From NCBI GenBank assembly GCA_002862965.1, contig PKCW01000224.1, positions 1 to 12,211 on the forward strand: 12,211 nucleotides of DNA. The letters are read 5' to 3'. The notes beneath the pieces were generated by a model that ran no database searches, was not told where the DNA came from, and saw only the letters and a list, made by a program, of their open reading frames with translations. The stretch comes from Pseudomonadota bacterium (GTDB lineage Bacteria > Pseudomonadota > Gammaproteobacteria > UBA5335). Below, in pieces: positions 1 to 7,146 of the stretch; position 1 is the stretch's first letter; each line of letters starts with the position of its first letter. Both the position numbers and the translations under genes were made by a program.

Positions 1-2021
1 GTGATGACGATGTTCTGGCGGGCGTGATGCTGCTCCCGCTCCACCAGGTCATTGATGTGCTGCATGATGGAGGTGTAGGCCACGGCCAACTGAGCGGCAT
101 AGCCTTCGCGGGCCAGAACGCCCATGTCGAGGATGGTGACATCGGCCTCGGGCCAGGGGCTGCCGGGCCGATTGAAGATTTCGCCATCGAAGCCGGTGGT
201 GAACAGCTCGAGCGATTCGCCCATTTCGGCGGCGCGTTTGGCGCGATCGGCATCCATCTCGCCGGATCGGGCCATGCGCCGGAAGGCGGCCACCACGTCC
301 TCGGTGAGGACCTGTTCGGTGCCGGTCTCGCGTGCGTGCCGGGCCGCCCCCAGGATGGCCTGGCGGATCAGGTTGCGGTCGGCGCGCATCAGCCGGGCCC
401 GCTCCTTCTCCTCTCCGCCGGTGATCATGAGGGTGGCGATCAGCTCCATCTCCCCCATGAGGTCACGGCGCTCGTCCTCCTCCTCCTCGCCGTCCTCATC
501 CGGGTCGGTACTGACGAACTTGTTCGTCAGCAGCTTCATGGCATCCGAGAACGGCGGCAGGCTGACGCCGGCGCCGGGCTGGATAGTGACCTGGTTGACG
601 CTGATCCCATGGGCCTGGAGGTACTGTCCCAGCAATCCAAACGAATTGCCGGCCTCGATCAGGAAGATGCGCGGGCGATGGGCCGCCAGCTGCTGCATGA
701 CCAGATAGCAGAGCATGGCGCTCTTGCCTGCCCCGGTCGGCCCCAGGATCACCATGTGGGCGTTCTTCTTGCGATCGGCCTTGTGCAGGGGATCGGCCGT
801 GACCGGCTCCCCGCCCCGGTTGAAGAACACCAGGCCGGGATGTGCGGTGCCCCGTGAGCGGCCATGGAAGGGCGCCAGGGCCGCCAGGTGGTCGGACCAC
901 ACCAGCCGGGTCCGGCGCGCGCGGCGATCCAGGGCCGGATCGTAGGCCATCGGGAGTTGCCGGTTGTAGCTGTCCAGGGCCAGCAAGTCCGCTTCCCGCG
1001 ATATAGGCGCCATGCCGTGATTGCCAAGCTGGGTCAATAGCTCGTGCTCGCGCTGGTTCAGCTCCTGATCGTCCTTGCCTTTGATGTAGCAGGTGATGAT
1101 GGTCGGATAGAGCTTCAGCCCGGATTGCATGAGGCGCTCGGCCTCCTGGGCGTCGGATTTGGCCATGTTGGCACCGGCCTCCCCGAATCCGCTGGCGCCC
1201 TTGATGCGTTGGACCTGGTTGGACACCTGGTCCTGGGGCTTGATCACGATGGTGATGGCCATGATCGTCCCCTCCGGCAAATGATCGAACGGCGCATAGA
1301 TGCGATCGTTCTCAGTACGCTCCGCCGTGATGTGCCCGATGTCGGGATTGGCGCGCAGGCCATCGATGGTGATGGCCAGGTGCGGTTGATCGTCGAAGCG
1401 CCAGGTGCGTGTCGGGTAATCCGAGACCGGATAGGAAAACGTGAACAGGGCCGCAAAGTCGCGCCCGAAGGGCCGCAGCCGCAACTGCTCCCCGCGCTCA
1501 TCATCCGGGTAGGGCGCGATGCGCAGCAGATCGCGCGGACTGTCTCCCATCTTCGGATTGGGATTGAACCAGGGAACGAGCCACTCATAGAGTTCGCAGC
1601 CGCCGGTGCGGACGATCCCCAGGCCTGCCCCGCGGGCCGTGGTCATGAAGCGCTGGGCGACATCGCGCAGCTCATCCACCGGCGTCTGGCTGCTGATGCG
1701 CGGCGCATAGCCCGGCGGCAGGCGCCGATAGAGCGCGGCACGGACGCGGCGGCGCTGCCCCTTCCAGGCAATATCCGATAGATCATCCTTGAACAGGCCG
1801 CCTGGCTGGCAAATGTCCCGCAGGTGGGCGCTCATCAGGTCCTGGTAATGGCTCGTGAACGGGTTGGCCGTCACGTTCGCCTGGTGGTAGGCCTTGAGGT
1901 CTCCGGCGAGGCCATCGAGCGACAACTCGTCCTGGACATAGAGCTGTAGCACCCAGGGTGGATCCTCCTCGGGGATGGCATCGGTGATGATGTGTTGCAG
2001 GCGCTGGTGGAGCAACTGCAT
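1..2021 (-). CDS. VirB4/TraC-like conjugative transfer ATPase (TIGR03744 family), main part, 3' end off window
   Basis: This ATPase is expected to power pilus assembly and substrate transfer at the inner-membrane face of the type IV secretion channel. The frame is open from an ATG at 2021 to the left edge with no stop. It contains a Walker A motif, GPTGAGKSA, at about 717-743; the lysine is codon 533 counted from the upstream start at 2321. The hydrophobic strand ending QNIVI at the very edge looks like the beginning of Walker B, so the catalytic acidic residues lie outside the window. A Glu/Asp-rich stretch (DPDEDGEEEEDE) lies after Walker A near 462-500. The frame is the same as that of the upstream fragment at 2025-2321, separated only by one TAG codon, so the two were almost certainly one gene of roughly 900 or more residues. 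A restart at 2021 has no clear Shine-Dalgarno sequence. Family assignment rests on motif, size and its position after the lipoprotein genes. Confidence 0.85.
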   Translation of the reverse strand, partial: MQLLHQRLQHIITDAIPEEDPPWVLQLYVQDELSLDGLAGDLKAYHQANVTANPFTSHYQDLMSAHLRDICQPGGLFKDDLSDIAWKGQRRRVRAALYRRLPPGYAPRISSQTPVDELRDVAQRFMTTARGAGLGIVRTGGCELYEWLVPWFNPNPKMGDSPRDLLRIAPYPDDERGEQLRLRPFGRDFAALFTFSYPVSDYPTRTWRFDDQPHLAITIDGLRANPDIGHITAERTENDRIYAPFDHLPEGTIMAITIVIKPQDQVSNQVQRIKGASGFGEAGANMAKSDAQEAERLMQSGLKLYPTIITCYIKGKDDQELNQREHELLTQLGNHGMAPISREADLLALDSYNRQLPMAYDPALDRRARRTRLVWSDHLAALAPFHGRSRGTAHPGLVFFNRGGEPVTADPLHKADRKKNAHMVILGPTGAGKSAMLCYLVMQQLAAHRPRIFLIEAGNSFGLLGQYLQAHGISVNQVTIQPGAGVSLPPFSDAMKLLTNKFVSTDPDEDGEEEEDERRDLMGEMELIATLMITGGEEKERARLMRADRNLIRQAILGAARHARETGTEQVLTEDVVAAFRRMARSGEMDADRAKRAAEMGESLELFTTGFDGEIFNRPGSPWPEADVTILDMGVLAREGYAAQLAVAYTSIMQHINDLVEREQHHARQNIVI

Positions 2022-2024
2022 GGA

Positions 2025-2027
2025 CTA
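2025..2027 (-). other. In-frame amber codon interrupting the VirB4-like ATPase
   Basis: The + strand reads cta at 2025-2027, which is TAG on the coding strand, between GAC (Asp) and TCC (Ser). Codons on both sides are in the same frame, checked against the Walker A lysine codon at 723-725, which has the same phase. The TAG lies inside a perfect 10-bp palindrome, GGACTAGTCC, at 2022-2031. A single base change from TGG, CAG, TAC or TAT would create it. TAG is used as a genuine terminator by the VirB10-like gene in this window (3509-3511), so wholesale amber recoding is not indicated. Confidence 0.85.
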
Positions 2028-2321
2028 GTCCGGTCGCGCCTCGCTGCTGATGGGGAAAATCTCGAACAGGGCGCCCACGCTGCGTCCATCGTCCAGCAGG
2101 AAGCATTGGCTGCCCGGATCGTACTCGACCCAGGGCAGCAGGTCGGTGAACGAATCGGGGCGCTCGTAGAGCGCCATCACTTCGCGCCGGGTGATCGGCT
2201 TGTAGCGGTCGGATTTGCGCCGGCGCTGGCCTTCTCGGGTAGGTCGGCCGATTTCCCAGGGGGCAGAGTCCTGCGCTTGCTGCGCCCCGAACCCGAACAG
2301 GGACAGGAGTAGATCTTTCAT
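2025..2321 (-). CDS. N-terminal fragment of the VirB4/TraC-like ATPase, ended by in-frame TAG
   Basis: This 98-codon piece encodes the start of the TIGR03744-type ATPase. It begins MKDLLLSLFGFG and contains a conserved-looking segment, SFTDLLPWVEYDP, at about residues 56-68, then VGALFEIFPISSEARPD just before the stop. The ATG at 2321 is chosen because it forms an ATGA overlap with the stop of the preceding gene, the usual junction in this operon. A start five codons upstream (2336) is possible but overlaps further. The amber codon at 2025-2027 is followed in the same frame by SMQLLHQRLQ and then the rest of the ATPase. Unless the stop is suppressed, bypassed by reinitiation, or is a sequencing or assembly error, this fragment would have no motor function because it lacks both Walker motifs. 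Confidence 0.75.
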   Translation of the reverse strand: MKDLLLSLFGFGAQQAQDSAPWEIGRPTREGQRRRKSDRYKPITRREVMALYERPDSFTDLLPWVEYDPGSQCFLLDDGRSVGALFEIFPISSEARPD

Positions 2322-3043
2322 CGCGCGATGCCCCACCAGCGGCGGCGAGGCGGCGCCGTGAGATCCCGCAGCAGTTCATATCCCCCTGCCGCATCGAGCA
2401 GCACATGGCACCCTTCAGGCGTCATGTAATCCAGCCTGACCTTGTAATGGTCGAGCTTCCAGCCGGCGGTGTCCTCGCGCCGAAGCGCTTGGCGGTAGAC
2501 CTGCAGGTGATTATCCATGCGCCGCTCCAGGCGCACATCCATTAAGCGCTGAAAGAGATCGAACAACTCCTCATCCACCACGGTGTGGTTCAGGGTGACG
2601 CCGTGCAGGGTGGTCAAACCCAGGGCACAGAAGTAGAACCGGGCAATGCAGGTGCGGTGGTTGCCATCCGCGCCGACATACCAGGACAGGCCGTCCAAGG
2701 AGCGGTAATACATCCCGGGGACTTTGCGCTGGGTTTGCAGGTAGTAATCGGGATGGCTGGCGTGCAGGGCCAGATTTCGATCCATACGGTTGTTTCGATC
2801 CGGATCCATAGGGTTCCCGGTCTCCAGGAAGTCCAGCCAGGCCCTGCCCTGATAATCGACATGCTCGGTCCCGACGACCCGGAACACGTTGACGGATCCC
2901 TGATCGGTCCAGTAGTCCTGGGTGACGAATGGCCCCATGGCGCGGATCCGGAGGTCATCCCAGGCCTGGATTGGTTCCAATGCCCAGTTCGGCGGGTCGG
3001 CCAGGACCTGCTCGCGCAGGCCTGGCTGGATCACAGCGCTCAT
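2318..3043 (-). CDS. Unrecognised 241-aa protein with ParB-superfamily-like DGNHR motif
   Basis: I do not recognise a named family for this protein. It has no signal peptide or membrane segment, so it is probably cytoplasmic. Around residues 120-140 it reads SWYVGADGNHRTCIARFYF. The DGNHR core followed by a helix with small residues resembles the substrate or nucleotide loop of the ParB/sulfiredoxin-like superfamily (compare DGQHR and GxHR motifs). That resemblance is inference from a short motif. The N-terminal 50 residues are rich in Trp and Asp (PPNWALEPIQAWDD), and the C-terminal third has a charged helix (FQRLMDVRLERRMDNHLQVY). It overlaps the lipoprotein gene by ATGA (3040-3043) and the ATPase start by ATGA (2318-2321), so it is co-translated within the transfer operon. 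Possible roles include DNA handling or regulation at the secretion channel, but none can be assigned. There is no strong Shine-Dalgarno; a CCCCAGCGGGG hairpin lies at 3051-3061 instead. Confidence 0.85.
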   Translation of the reverse strand: MSAVIQPGLREQVLADPPNWALEPIQAWDDLRIRAMGPFVTQDYWTDQGSVNVFRVVGTEHVDYQGRAWLDFLETGNPMDPDRNNRMDRNLALHASHPDYYLQTQRKVPGMYYRSLDGLSWYVGADGNHRTCIARFYFCALGLTTLHGVTLNHTVVDEELFDLFQRLMDVRLERRMDNHLQVYRQALRREDTAGWKLDHYKVRLDYMTPEGCHVLLDAAGGYELLRDLTAPPRRRWWGIAR

Positions 3044-3555
3044 GGGCGGGCCCCGCTGGGGGATTCGCCGGGCATGGCGTATTCGACGCCGACATACATC
3101 GGCAGCGTGGTCGAGTAGCCCGGGATGGGCGCGCCGCCCGGCCCCAGGTGGGGATAGACGTACATCACCAGGGTGGGATTGGGCAGGCGCGGGAAACGGC
3201 CACTGATCTCGTTCTCGGCGGTGCGGGTGTAGCCTTCCAGGTCGGCATCACCGGAGGCGATGGGACGCGGCTCGGCCAGCACGCGCTGAGTGCGGACAAT
3301 CTCCCCTTCCTTGTTCTTCGCGGCCGATGATTTCTCGTCCACCACCCAGTATTCGCGGCCATGCATCTCCAGCCGGGCCCGCTCCATGTCGCTGGCCCCC
3401 ATGGATTTGAAATGCCCATCATAGATCTGCTTCATGGTCGGGGTTTCCTTGGGAAAGATCCGATCCTTGCTGCCCATGCAGCCTTGCAGGCCCAGCGCGG
3501 CCGCCAGGCTAATCCAGATCAGGCTGGCGGAACGGATCGTTCTGGCCTGTGACAT
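3040..3555 (-). CDS. Conjugative transfer region lipoprotein (TIGR03751 family)
   Basis: This is a predicted outer-membrane-directed lipoprotein of 171 residues. The N-terminus is basic, then hydrophobic, and ends in a lipobox LQGC, so Cys26 would be the lipidated first residue of the mature protein. The mature part contains MKQIYDGHFKSMG and a C-terminal PTLVMYVYPHLGPGGAPIPGY-type segment rich in Pro and Gly, in keeping with the TIGR03751 conjugative lipoproteins that sit next to the VirB10-like gene. It may act like the VirB7/TraV lipoprotein in stabilising the outer-membrane pore; that analogy is inferred from position. The ATG at 3555 is preceded by AGGAGA at good spacing. The gene starts 47 bp inside the end of the VirB10-like gene, so its signal peptide is largely encoded in the overlap, and it ends in an ATGA junction with the DGNHR gene. 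Confidence 0.88.
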   Translation of the reverse strand: MSQARTIRSASLIWISLAAALGLQGCMGSKDRIFPKETPTMKQIYDGHFKSMGASDMERARLEMHGREYWVVDEKSSAAKNKEGEIVRTQRVLAEPRPIASGDADLEGYTRTAENEISGRFPRLPNPTLVMYVYPHLGPGGAPIPGYSTTLPMYVGVEYAMPGESPSGARP

Positions 3556-4882
3556 GACTCAATCTCCTGCCTTGCGGGTCATAGTCGATCTTCAATTCAC
3601 GATCGAGGTGGACGGCCAGCTTCATGCCGGGAGGCGCGAAAATGGCGTCATAGCTGTTCTCCATGCGTTCCTTCAGCCACTCGTCGGTTTCCTTGACGCC
3701 GCCCTGCAGGGCGCTCGCCCAGACGAACTTGCCCTTGTCGCCGGTCACCGCCGAATTGGTTCCACCCAGGCCGGTCAGGATGGTGGTGGTCTGACTGGCC
3801 GCTGCGGCCGCCGCGGCCGCCTCGGCTGCGGTCAGCCCCACGCGCGAGGCCAGGTAGGTCGGGGCGTTGGTGATGCGCTGGCCGGACACGCAGGGTATGC
3901 CCAGGTCATCGGAGACCCAGCCCAGGCTGTTCTGCATGTCGGCCGCGGCATTGCCCGTCATGGGGACCTGCCCGGCGGTGTTGCCGGAAGGTGCGCCATT
4001 GGCGTTATTGGCATTGTTCTGGTCGGCCGAAATGGTGCGAATGGTCCCGTCCTGGAACACATAAGTGACGCTGTTCACCCGGCCATGGACGCAGGCGAGC
4101 GTCCAGTCGCCGACCGCGAAGCCGGAAAAGATCATGCCCTCGACGTTGGGGATGTCGTAGCCGTTGGCGGCCAGGTTGTCCTTGCCCACGATCACCTTGA
4201 AGGGCACCGGGTCACGCACCGTGCCCTTGATCGGCACGCGGCCAATCAGTGCAGTGAGGCCGGTGCCACCAATCAGCGTCGCGTTGCGCGGCACGGTGTA
4301 GTAAGGCTGCAGCGGCTCTTTCTCCAGGTGGTTCGTCGGGAAACCCGACTTGCCGCCGCCCAGCAGGCCCCCGCCGGTCTGGCCCACGGTGGCCGAGGCC
4401 GGCACGAAGCCGGTTTTCTTGTCGTCGGGCTGATCGAGGGGCCGGATCCACATGACCTCTTCCTTGCCCTCCCCGTCCAACCCGAATCCCACCGGGACCT
4501 CGCCCGATCCGCCGGGTTTCGATTGACCTAGGCCATGCACCTGGGCGCTCAGCTCCTCGATGCGCGAGGTGAGCGCACTCATCCGGTCACCGCTCCGGTC
4601 TCCCTCCTTGGAGGCCCGAACATCCCGCTCCAGGTCTGCCTGCTTGTCGCGCAGGCCCTGGTTCTCAGTGCGCATGGCATCGAGAGCGCTCTTGACCTCG
4701 CCCAGGCGGGCAGTGAGGGTGCGAATGGTATCGGCCGGTGTATCGGCGTCCGGCGCCGCGGCCTGGGGGACTTCCTTCATCGCGGCACTGTCATCCGGGC
4801 CGCCGCAGGAGCGCACCCCGACGAGCACCAGGATGGCCAGGATGGCCAGGGCCAGGAGAGGCAGGAGACGGTTGCCGGCCAT
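3509..4882 (-). CDS. VirB10/TraB-like channel protein (TIGR03752, PFL_4705 family)
   Basis: This 457-residue protein probably spans inner and outer membranes as the scaffold of the secretion channel, as VirB10/TraB does. A short N-terminal cytoplasmic stretch is followed by one membrane helix (about residues 6-23). A long heptad-like region of about residues 52-115 (RTLTARLGEVKSALDAM...IEELSAQVHGLG) looks like a periplasmic coiled coil. The C-terminal half holds the beta-rich domain, with YTVPRNATLIGGTGLTALIG near residues 195-214 and VGDWTLACVHGRVNSVTYVF near residues 257-276. An alanine run (AAEAAAAAAAAS) lies near residue 355, where VirB10-type antenna helices occur. The start overlaps the previous stop as TGATG (4880-4884). 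It ends with TAG at 3509-3511, well inside the lipoprotein gene. TIGR family assignment is by recalled features and gene order. Confidence 0.9.
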   Translation of the reverse strand: MAGNRLLPLLALAILAILVLVGVRSCGGPDDSAAMKEVPQAAAPDADTPADTIRTLTARLGEVKSALDAMRTENQGLRDKQADLERDVRASKEGDRSGDRMSALTSRIEELSAQVHGLGQSKPGGSGEVPVGFGLDGEGKEEVMWIRPLDQPDDKKTGFVPASATVGQTGGGLLGGGKSGFPTNHLEKEPLQPYYTVPRNATLIGGTGLTALIGRVPIKGTVRDPVPFKVIVGKDNLAANGYDIPNVEGMIFSGFAVGDWTLACVHGRVNSVTYVFQDGTIRTISADQNNANNANGAPSGNTAGQVPMTGNAAADMQNSLGWVSDDLGIPCVSGQRITNAPTYLASRVGLTAAEAAAAAAAASQTTTILTGLGGTNSAVTGDKGKFVWASALQGGVKETDEWLKERMENSYDAIFAPPGMKLAVHLDRELKIDYDPQGRRLSHVTGQNDPFRQPDLD

Positions 4883-5763
4883 CAGTAGACCCCCCGCAAG
4901 GCGTGCTCGAAGGGCTTGGCCGAGATCAGATAGACGGCCGTGGTGTCGGCCTCATCCCCCTTGGGGAACAGGCGCGCGTGCTGGAAGGTTGCGGCCACCC
5001 ACAACCCGCGCAGGCTGCGCGGATCCAGGATCACGGGCGACATGCCCATGTTGCGCAGGCGCACCGCCGTGATGTGCAGATTACCCGACCGCCAGGCAAT
5101 CAAGGGTGTGGCCTGGATGGACTCGCCGCGCACCAGATCGATGGGGCGTCCATCGACCGGCGCTTGAAATACCCCCGGCAGCGTGGGCGCGAGGCGCCGG
5201 GGGGCATAGAGGCTCTGGGCCGCGAAGCGCGTCAGGGTGCCGTAATCATGAGTCGGCATCTTGGGCGCAGTGACCGCGCCGGCGGCGACCGTGCCGGCGG
5301 CGGACGCCATCCCGCCAGCGCCGCCATCCACCTGCGCCGGGGCGGCTGCCTGGGTGACGATGACCGGGGCCGTACTGGCCGATGACCGGGCCGACAGGTC
5401 CACCAGATAGATCTGGCCGGTGGCGGTATCACGGACCTGGATGCGCTGGGGGGTGAACTCGCTCTTGGCCACCCAGTAGACCGTGCCGGCCACCACCTGG
5501 GTGCGTACCGTGTCGGCGAGGCCTGCGGGCATCCCCACCTCCACCGGCGCCGGGAATGTCACCTGCCGCTCCTGCCCGATCGGCAAGGCAATCCCCAGCG
5601 GGGTGCGGTCCCAGATGATGCGCTCGGGGGGCATCGGTATCGGGGTGGTGTCCTGGGGCGCCGGGATCACCACCGGCCGCGCCGCCGCTTCAGGGGCGGA
5701 TTCTGCCGCCGCCTGACCCGCTACCAGCGCTACACAGAATGCAAAGGCCAGCGCGCGCTTCAT
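4882..5763 (-). CDS. TraK/VirB9-like secreted protein (TIGR03749, PFL_4704 family, DUF3438)
   Basis: This 293-residue protein begins with a clear signal peptide (MKRALAFAFCVALVAGQAAA, cleavage near residue 21), so it is periplasmic or outer-membrane associated. The mature N-terminus has PERIIWDRTPLGIALPIGQE, a segment expected of the TIGR03749/DUF3438 proteins that fill the TraK/VirB9 slot. An Ala/Val/Gly-rich linker near residues 135-165 separates it from a C-terminal beta-rich domain (APRRLAPTLPGVFQAP, then VILDPRSLRGLWVAATF). By analogy it would form the outer-membrane core complex with the VirB10-like protein and the lipoprotein that follow. The ATG at 5763 overlaps the preceding stop as ATGA and has a strong AAGGAG Shine-Dalgarno upstream. 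Its stop overlaps the next gene by one base. Confidence 0.9.
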   Translation of the reverse strand: MKRALAFAFCVALVAGQAAAESAPEAAARPVVIPAPQDTTPIPMPPERIIWDRTPLGIALPIGQERQVTFPAPVEVGMPAGLADTVRTQVVAGTVYWVAKSEFTPQRIQVRDTATGQIYLVDLSARSSASTAPVIVTQAAAPAQVDGGAGGMASAAGTVAAGAVTAPKMPTHDYGTLTRFAAQSLYAPRRLAPTLPGVFQAPVDGRPIDLVRGESIQATPLIAWRSGNLHITAVRLRNMGMSPVILDPRSLRGLWVAATFQHARLFPKGDEADTTAVYLISAKPFEHALRGVY

Positions 5764-6392
5764 TTGGTTTTCTCCTTCTCCAGGCGATAAGGACCGCCGC
5801 TGTAGCCATCCAGCGCCAACCCCCAGGGATTGCGCTCGCGGTCCACGTCATAGCGCACGACGCGCAGCGGATAGGCCGCCTGGGTGCGCTTGACCACCAC
5901 GCCATCGACCGTCTCCATCAGCTCCAGGTCAAGCCGGACTTCCCATGCTCCGGGACCGACGATGCGCACCCGCTCCGGGCTGTACTCATGGCCGGGAATG
6001 CCGGTCACGCCACGGGTCCGGCCAGCCATCTCCCCGCGCCGCCCCTTGAGATCCATCTCGGCCTTGAGTTGCTCGCGGAACTGGGGGGTCAGGTAAGGGG
6101 CCAAGGCATAGATACGCTGCCCGGCCTCTTTCTGGCCATCCACCTCCCAGCGGTTGAGCTGCTGGAAGATGTACTGGCTGAAGGCATAGACGCTCTCCGG
6201 CGGCACCTCGCTGGCCTTGAAGCTGCTGCCGGCGCGTATATCGGGGGGCAGATGCACCGTCAGGTCCTGTGGGGCGGTTTCCCAGCCGTACCAAAGGGCG
6301 CCAATCACCAGCAACTGGGCCACGATCACGCCGCGCAAGGTGTTGATATGGCTGAGCTGGATGTCCATGGCCTTGTGGTAACCGAACGCCAT
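5760..6392 (-). CDS. VirB8/TraE-like inner-membrane protein (TIGR03746, PFL_4703 family, DUF2895)
   Basis: This 210-residue protein has a short cytoplasmic N-terminus, one membrane helix (TLRGVIVAQLLVIGALWYGW, about residues 18-37), then a soluble periplasmic domain. The domain carries VPPESVYAFSQYIFQQLNRW and PYLTPQFREQLKAEM, as expected for the NTF2-like VirB8/TraE class and the TIGR03746 family. It should act as an assembly factor that joins inner-membrane and periplasmic parts of the channel. Start choice: an in-frame TTG lies at 6395, but the ATG at 6392 forms a TGATG junction with the previous gene and has GGGAG upstream, so it is preferred. The end overlaps the TraK-like gene as ATGA. 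Confidence 0.9.
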   Translation of the reverse strand: MAFGYHKAMDIQLSHINTLRGVIVAQLLVIGALWYGWETAPQDLTVHLPPDIRAGSSFKASEVPPESVYAFSQYIFQQLNRWEVDGQKEAGQRIYALAPYLTPQFREQLKAEMDLKGRRGEMAGRTRGVTGIPGHEYSPERVRIVGPGAWEVRLDLELMETVDGVVVKRTQAAYPLRVVRYDVDRERNPWGLALDGYSGGPYRLEKEKTK

Positions 6393-6754
6393 CAACGGGT
6401 TCTCCCGATATCCCAGTTCCCGGTCCTGCGTTGGAACGGATTACGCCGCAACCCCAGCCGGACCAGGAAGAAATGAATCTGCAGCAGGTAAAAGCCATCC
6501 GGCCGGCCGCGCTTGATCCGCTGAAACAGGGTTGCGGACACTAAAACGCTGACCGCGATGAGCCCCGTGGCAGCGCCTGCCCCCATGACCGGATAGCCGG
6601 CGCTGTAGGCGATCGCCACGGAGACCGGGGTCCAGATGGCCCCGGCAATGACGAACAGGGCCCCCAGCTCCCCAGCCGTACAGCCGCGGAAGACGGGCGG
6701 TTCGGCGTTCAGCCGCTCCGCCCGCGCATGTTGTCCACCCTGCCGTCCATCCAT
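6392..6754 (-). CDS. Small inner-membrane transfer protein (TIGR03750, DUF3487; VirB3/TraL-like slot)
   Basis: The 120-residue product has a hydrophilic N-terminus, the segment PPVFRGCTAGELGALFVIAG, then two adjacent membrane helices between about residues 30 and 75. A conserved-looking cytoplasmic tail follows (FQRIKRGRPDGFYLLQIHFF). This layout fits the TIGR03750 conjugal transfer proteins, which occupy the place of VirB3/TraL next to the pilin-like genes. The role would be inner-membrane pilus or channel assembly with the VirB4-like ATPase; this is inferred from topology and position. The ATG at 6754 lies 6 bp after the stop of the pilin-like gene and has only a weak Shine-Dalgarno, so translation may depend on the upstream gene. 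Confidence 0.85.
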   Translation of the reverse strand: MDGRQGGQHARAERLNAEPPVFRGCTAGELGALFVIAGAIWTPVSVAIAYSAGYPVMGAGAATGLIAVSVLVSATLFQRIKRGRPDGFYLLQIHFFLVRLGLRRNPFQRRTGNWDIGRTR

Positions 6755-6760
6755 GGGATT

Positions 6761-7129
6761 TCAGATGATCCCCGAGGCAATGCCCATCAGGAAGGTGACG
6801 AACATCACCATGGCGACGCCCACCCCGGATTTGGTCAGCACGTCGCTCAGCTCTTCTTTTCCCTTCCGGTAGTTGAAGAAAGCGCTGATAGCGCCGGCCC
6901 CGACGATGGCCAGGCCAAGGAAACCGATCACCAGGGTGGCGATCTGTGCGCCGTCCCGGACATAGCCCTGCAGCGTAGTCATCCAATTGCTGTTGCTGCC
7001 GCCGCTGGTCGGCTGGTCCACGGTCGGCAGGGCAGCCCAGGCGGGATGGGTCGTTACTGTGGCGATCGCCACGGCCAGGGCCAGGCCAGCCCGTTCCCGG
7101 CGCTGGCGGAAGTTATGAAACAAGCTCAT
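6761..7129 (-). CDS. Pilin-like ICE membrane protein (TIGR03745, PFL_4702 family, DUF2976)
   Basis: This 122-residue protein has a long basic-plus-hydrophobic leader (residues 1-32, ending HPAWA), so the mature protein probably starts at ALPTVDQPTSGG. Two hydrophobic helices follow, YVRDGAQIATLVIGFLGLAI and SGVGVAMVMFVTFLMGIA, with a short basic loop (NYRKGKEE) between them. Leader plus two helices is the architecture of VirB2/TraA-type pilins. TIGR03745 is a small membrane-protein family of this transfer system, and the pilin role is inferred. It has the strongest ribosome binding site in the left module (AAGGAGAT, 6-8 bp before the ATG at 7129), which would suit a structural subunit needed in many copies. 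A 17-bp tandem hairpin repeat lies just upstream. Confidence 0.88.
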   Translation of the reverse strand: MSLFHNFRQRRERAGLALAVAIATVTTHPAWAALPTVDQPTSGGSNSNWMTTLQGYVRDGAQIATLVIGFLGLAIVGAGAISAFFNYRKGKEELSDVLTKSGVGVAMVMFVTFLMGIASGII

Positions 7130-7146
7130 CGACTGATCTCCTTGCG

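Noticed and set aside
24..857. 277-codon open frame on the + strand
   Set aside because: Antisense to the VirB4-like ATPase, whose Walker A motif and continuous frame are real. The + product is low-complexity His/Gly/Leu-rich, typical of shadow translation.
1783..2406. 207-codon minus-strand frame bridging the amber codon of the ATPase
   Set aside because: I considered whether it marks a frameshifted continuation of the ATPase. Its translation is Pro/Arg-rich with no family features, and the true frame continues in phase after the TAG, so it is a shadow.
3790..3835. GCGGCCGCC-type repeat tract
   Set aside because: It encodes the alanine run in the VirB10-like protein and keeps frame. This is low-complexity coding sequence rather than a separate repeat element.
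3434..4531. 365-codon open frame on the + strand
   Set aside because: It lies antisense to the VirB10-like gene, which has clear domains, a signal anchor and operon overlaps. The + frame has no recognisable motif or ribosome site and is a GC-rich shadow.
4828..4860. Short GGATGGCCA direct repeat
   Set aside because: It encodes the Ala-Ile-Leu repeats of the membrane helix of the VirB10-like protein and is explained by codon composition.
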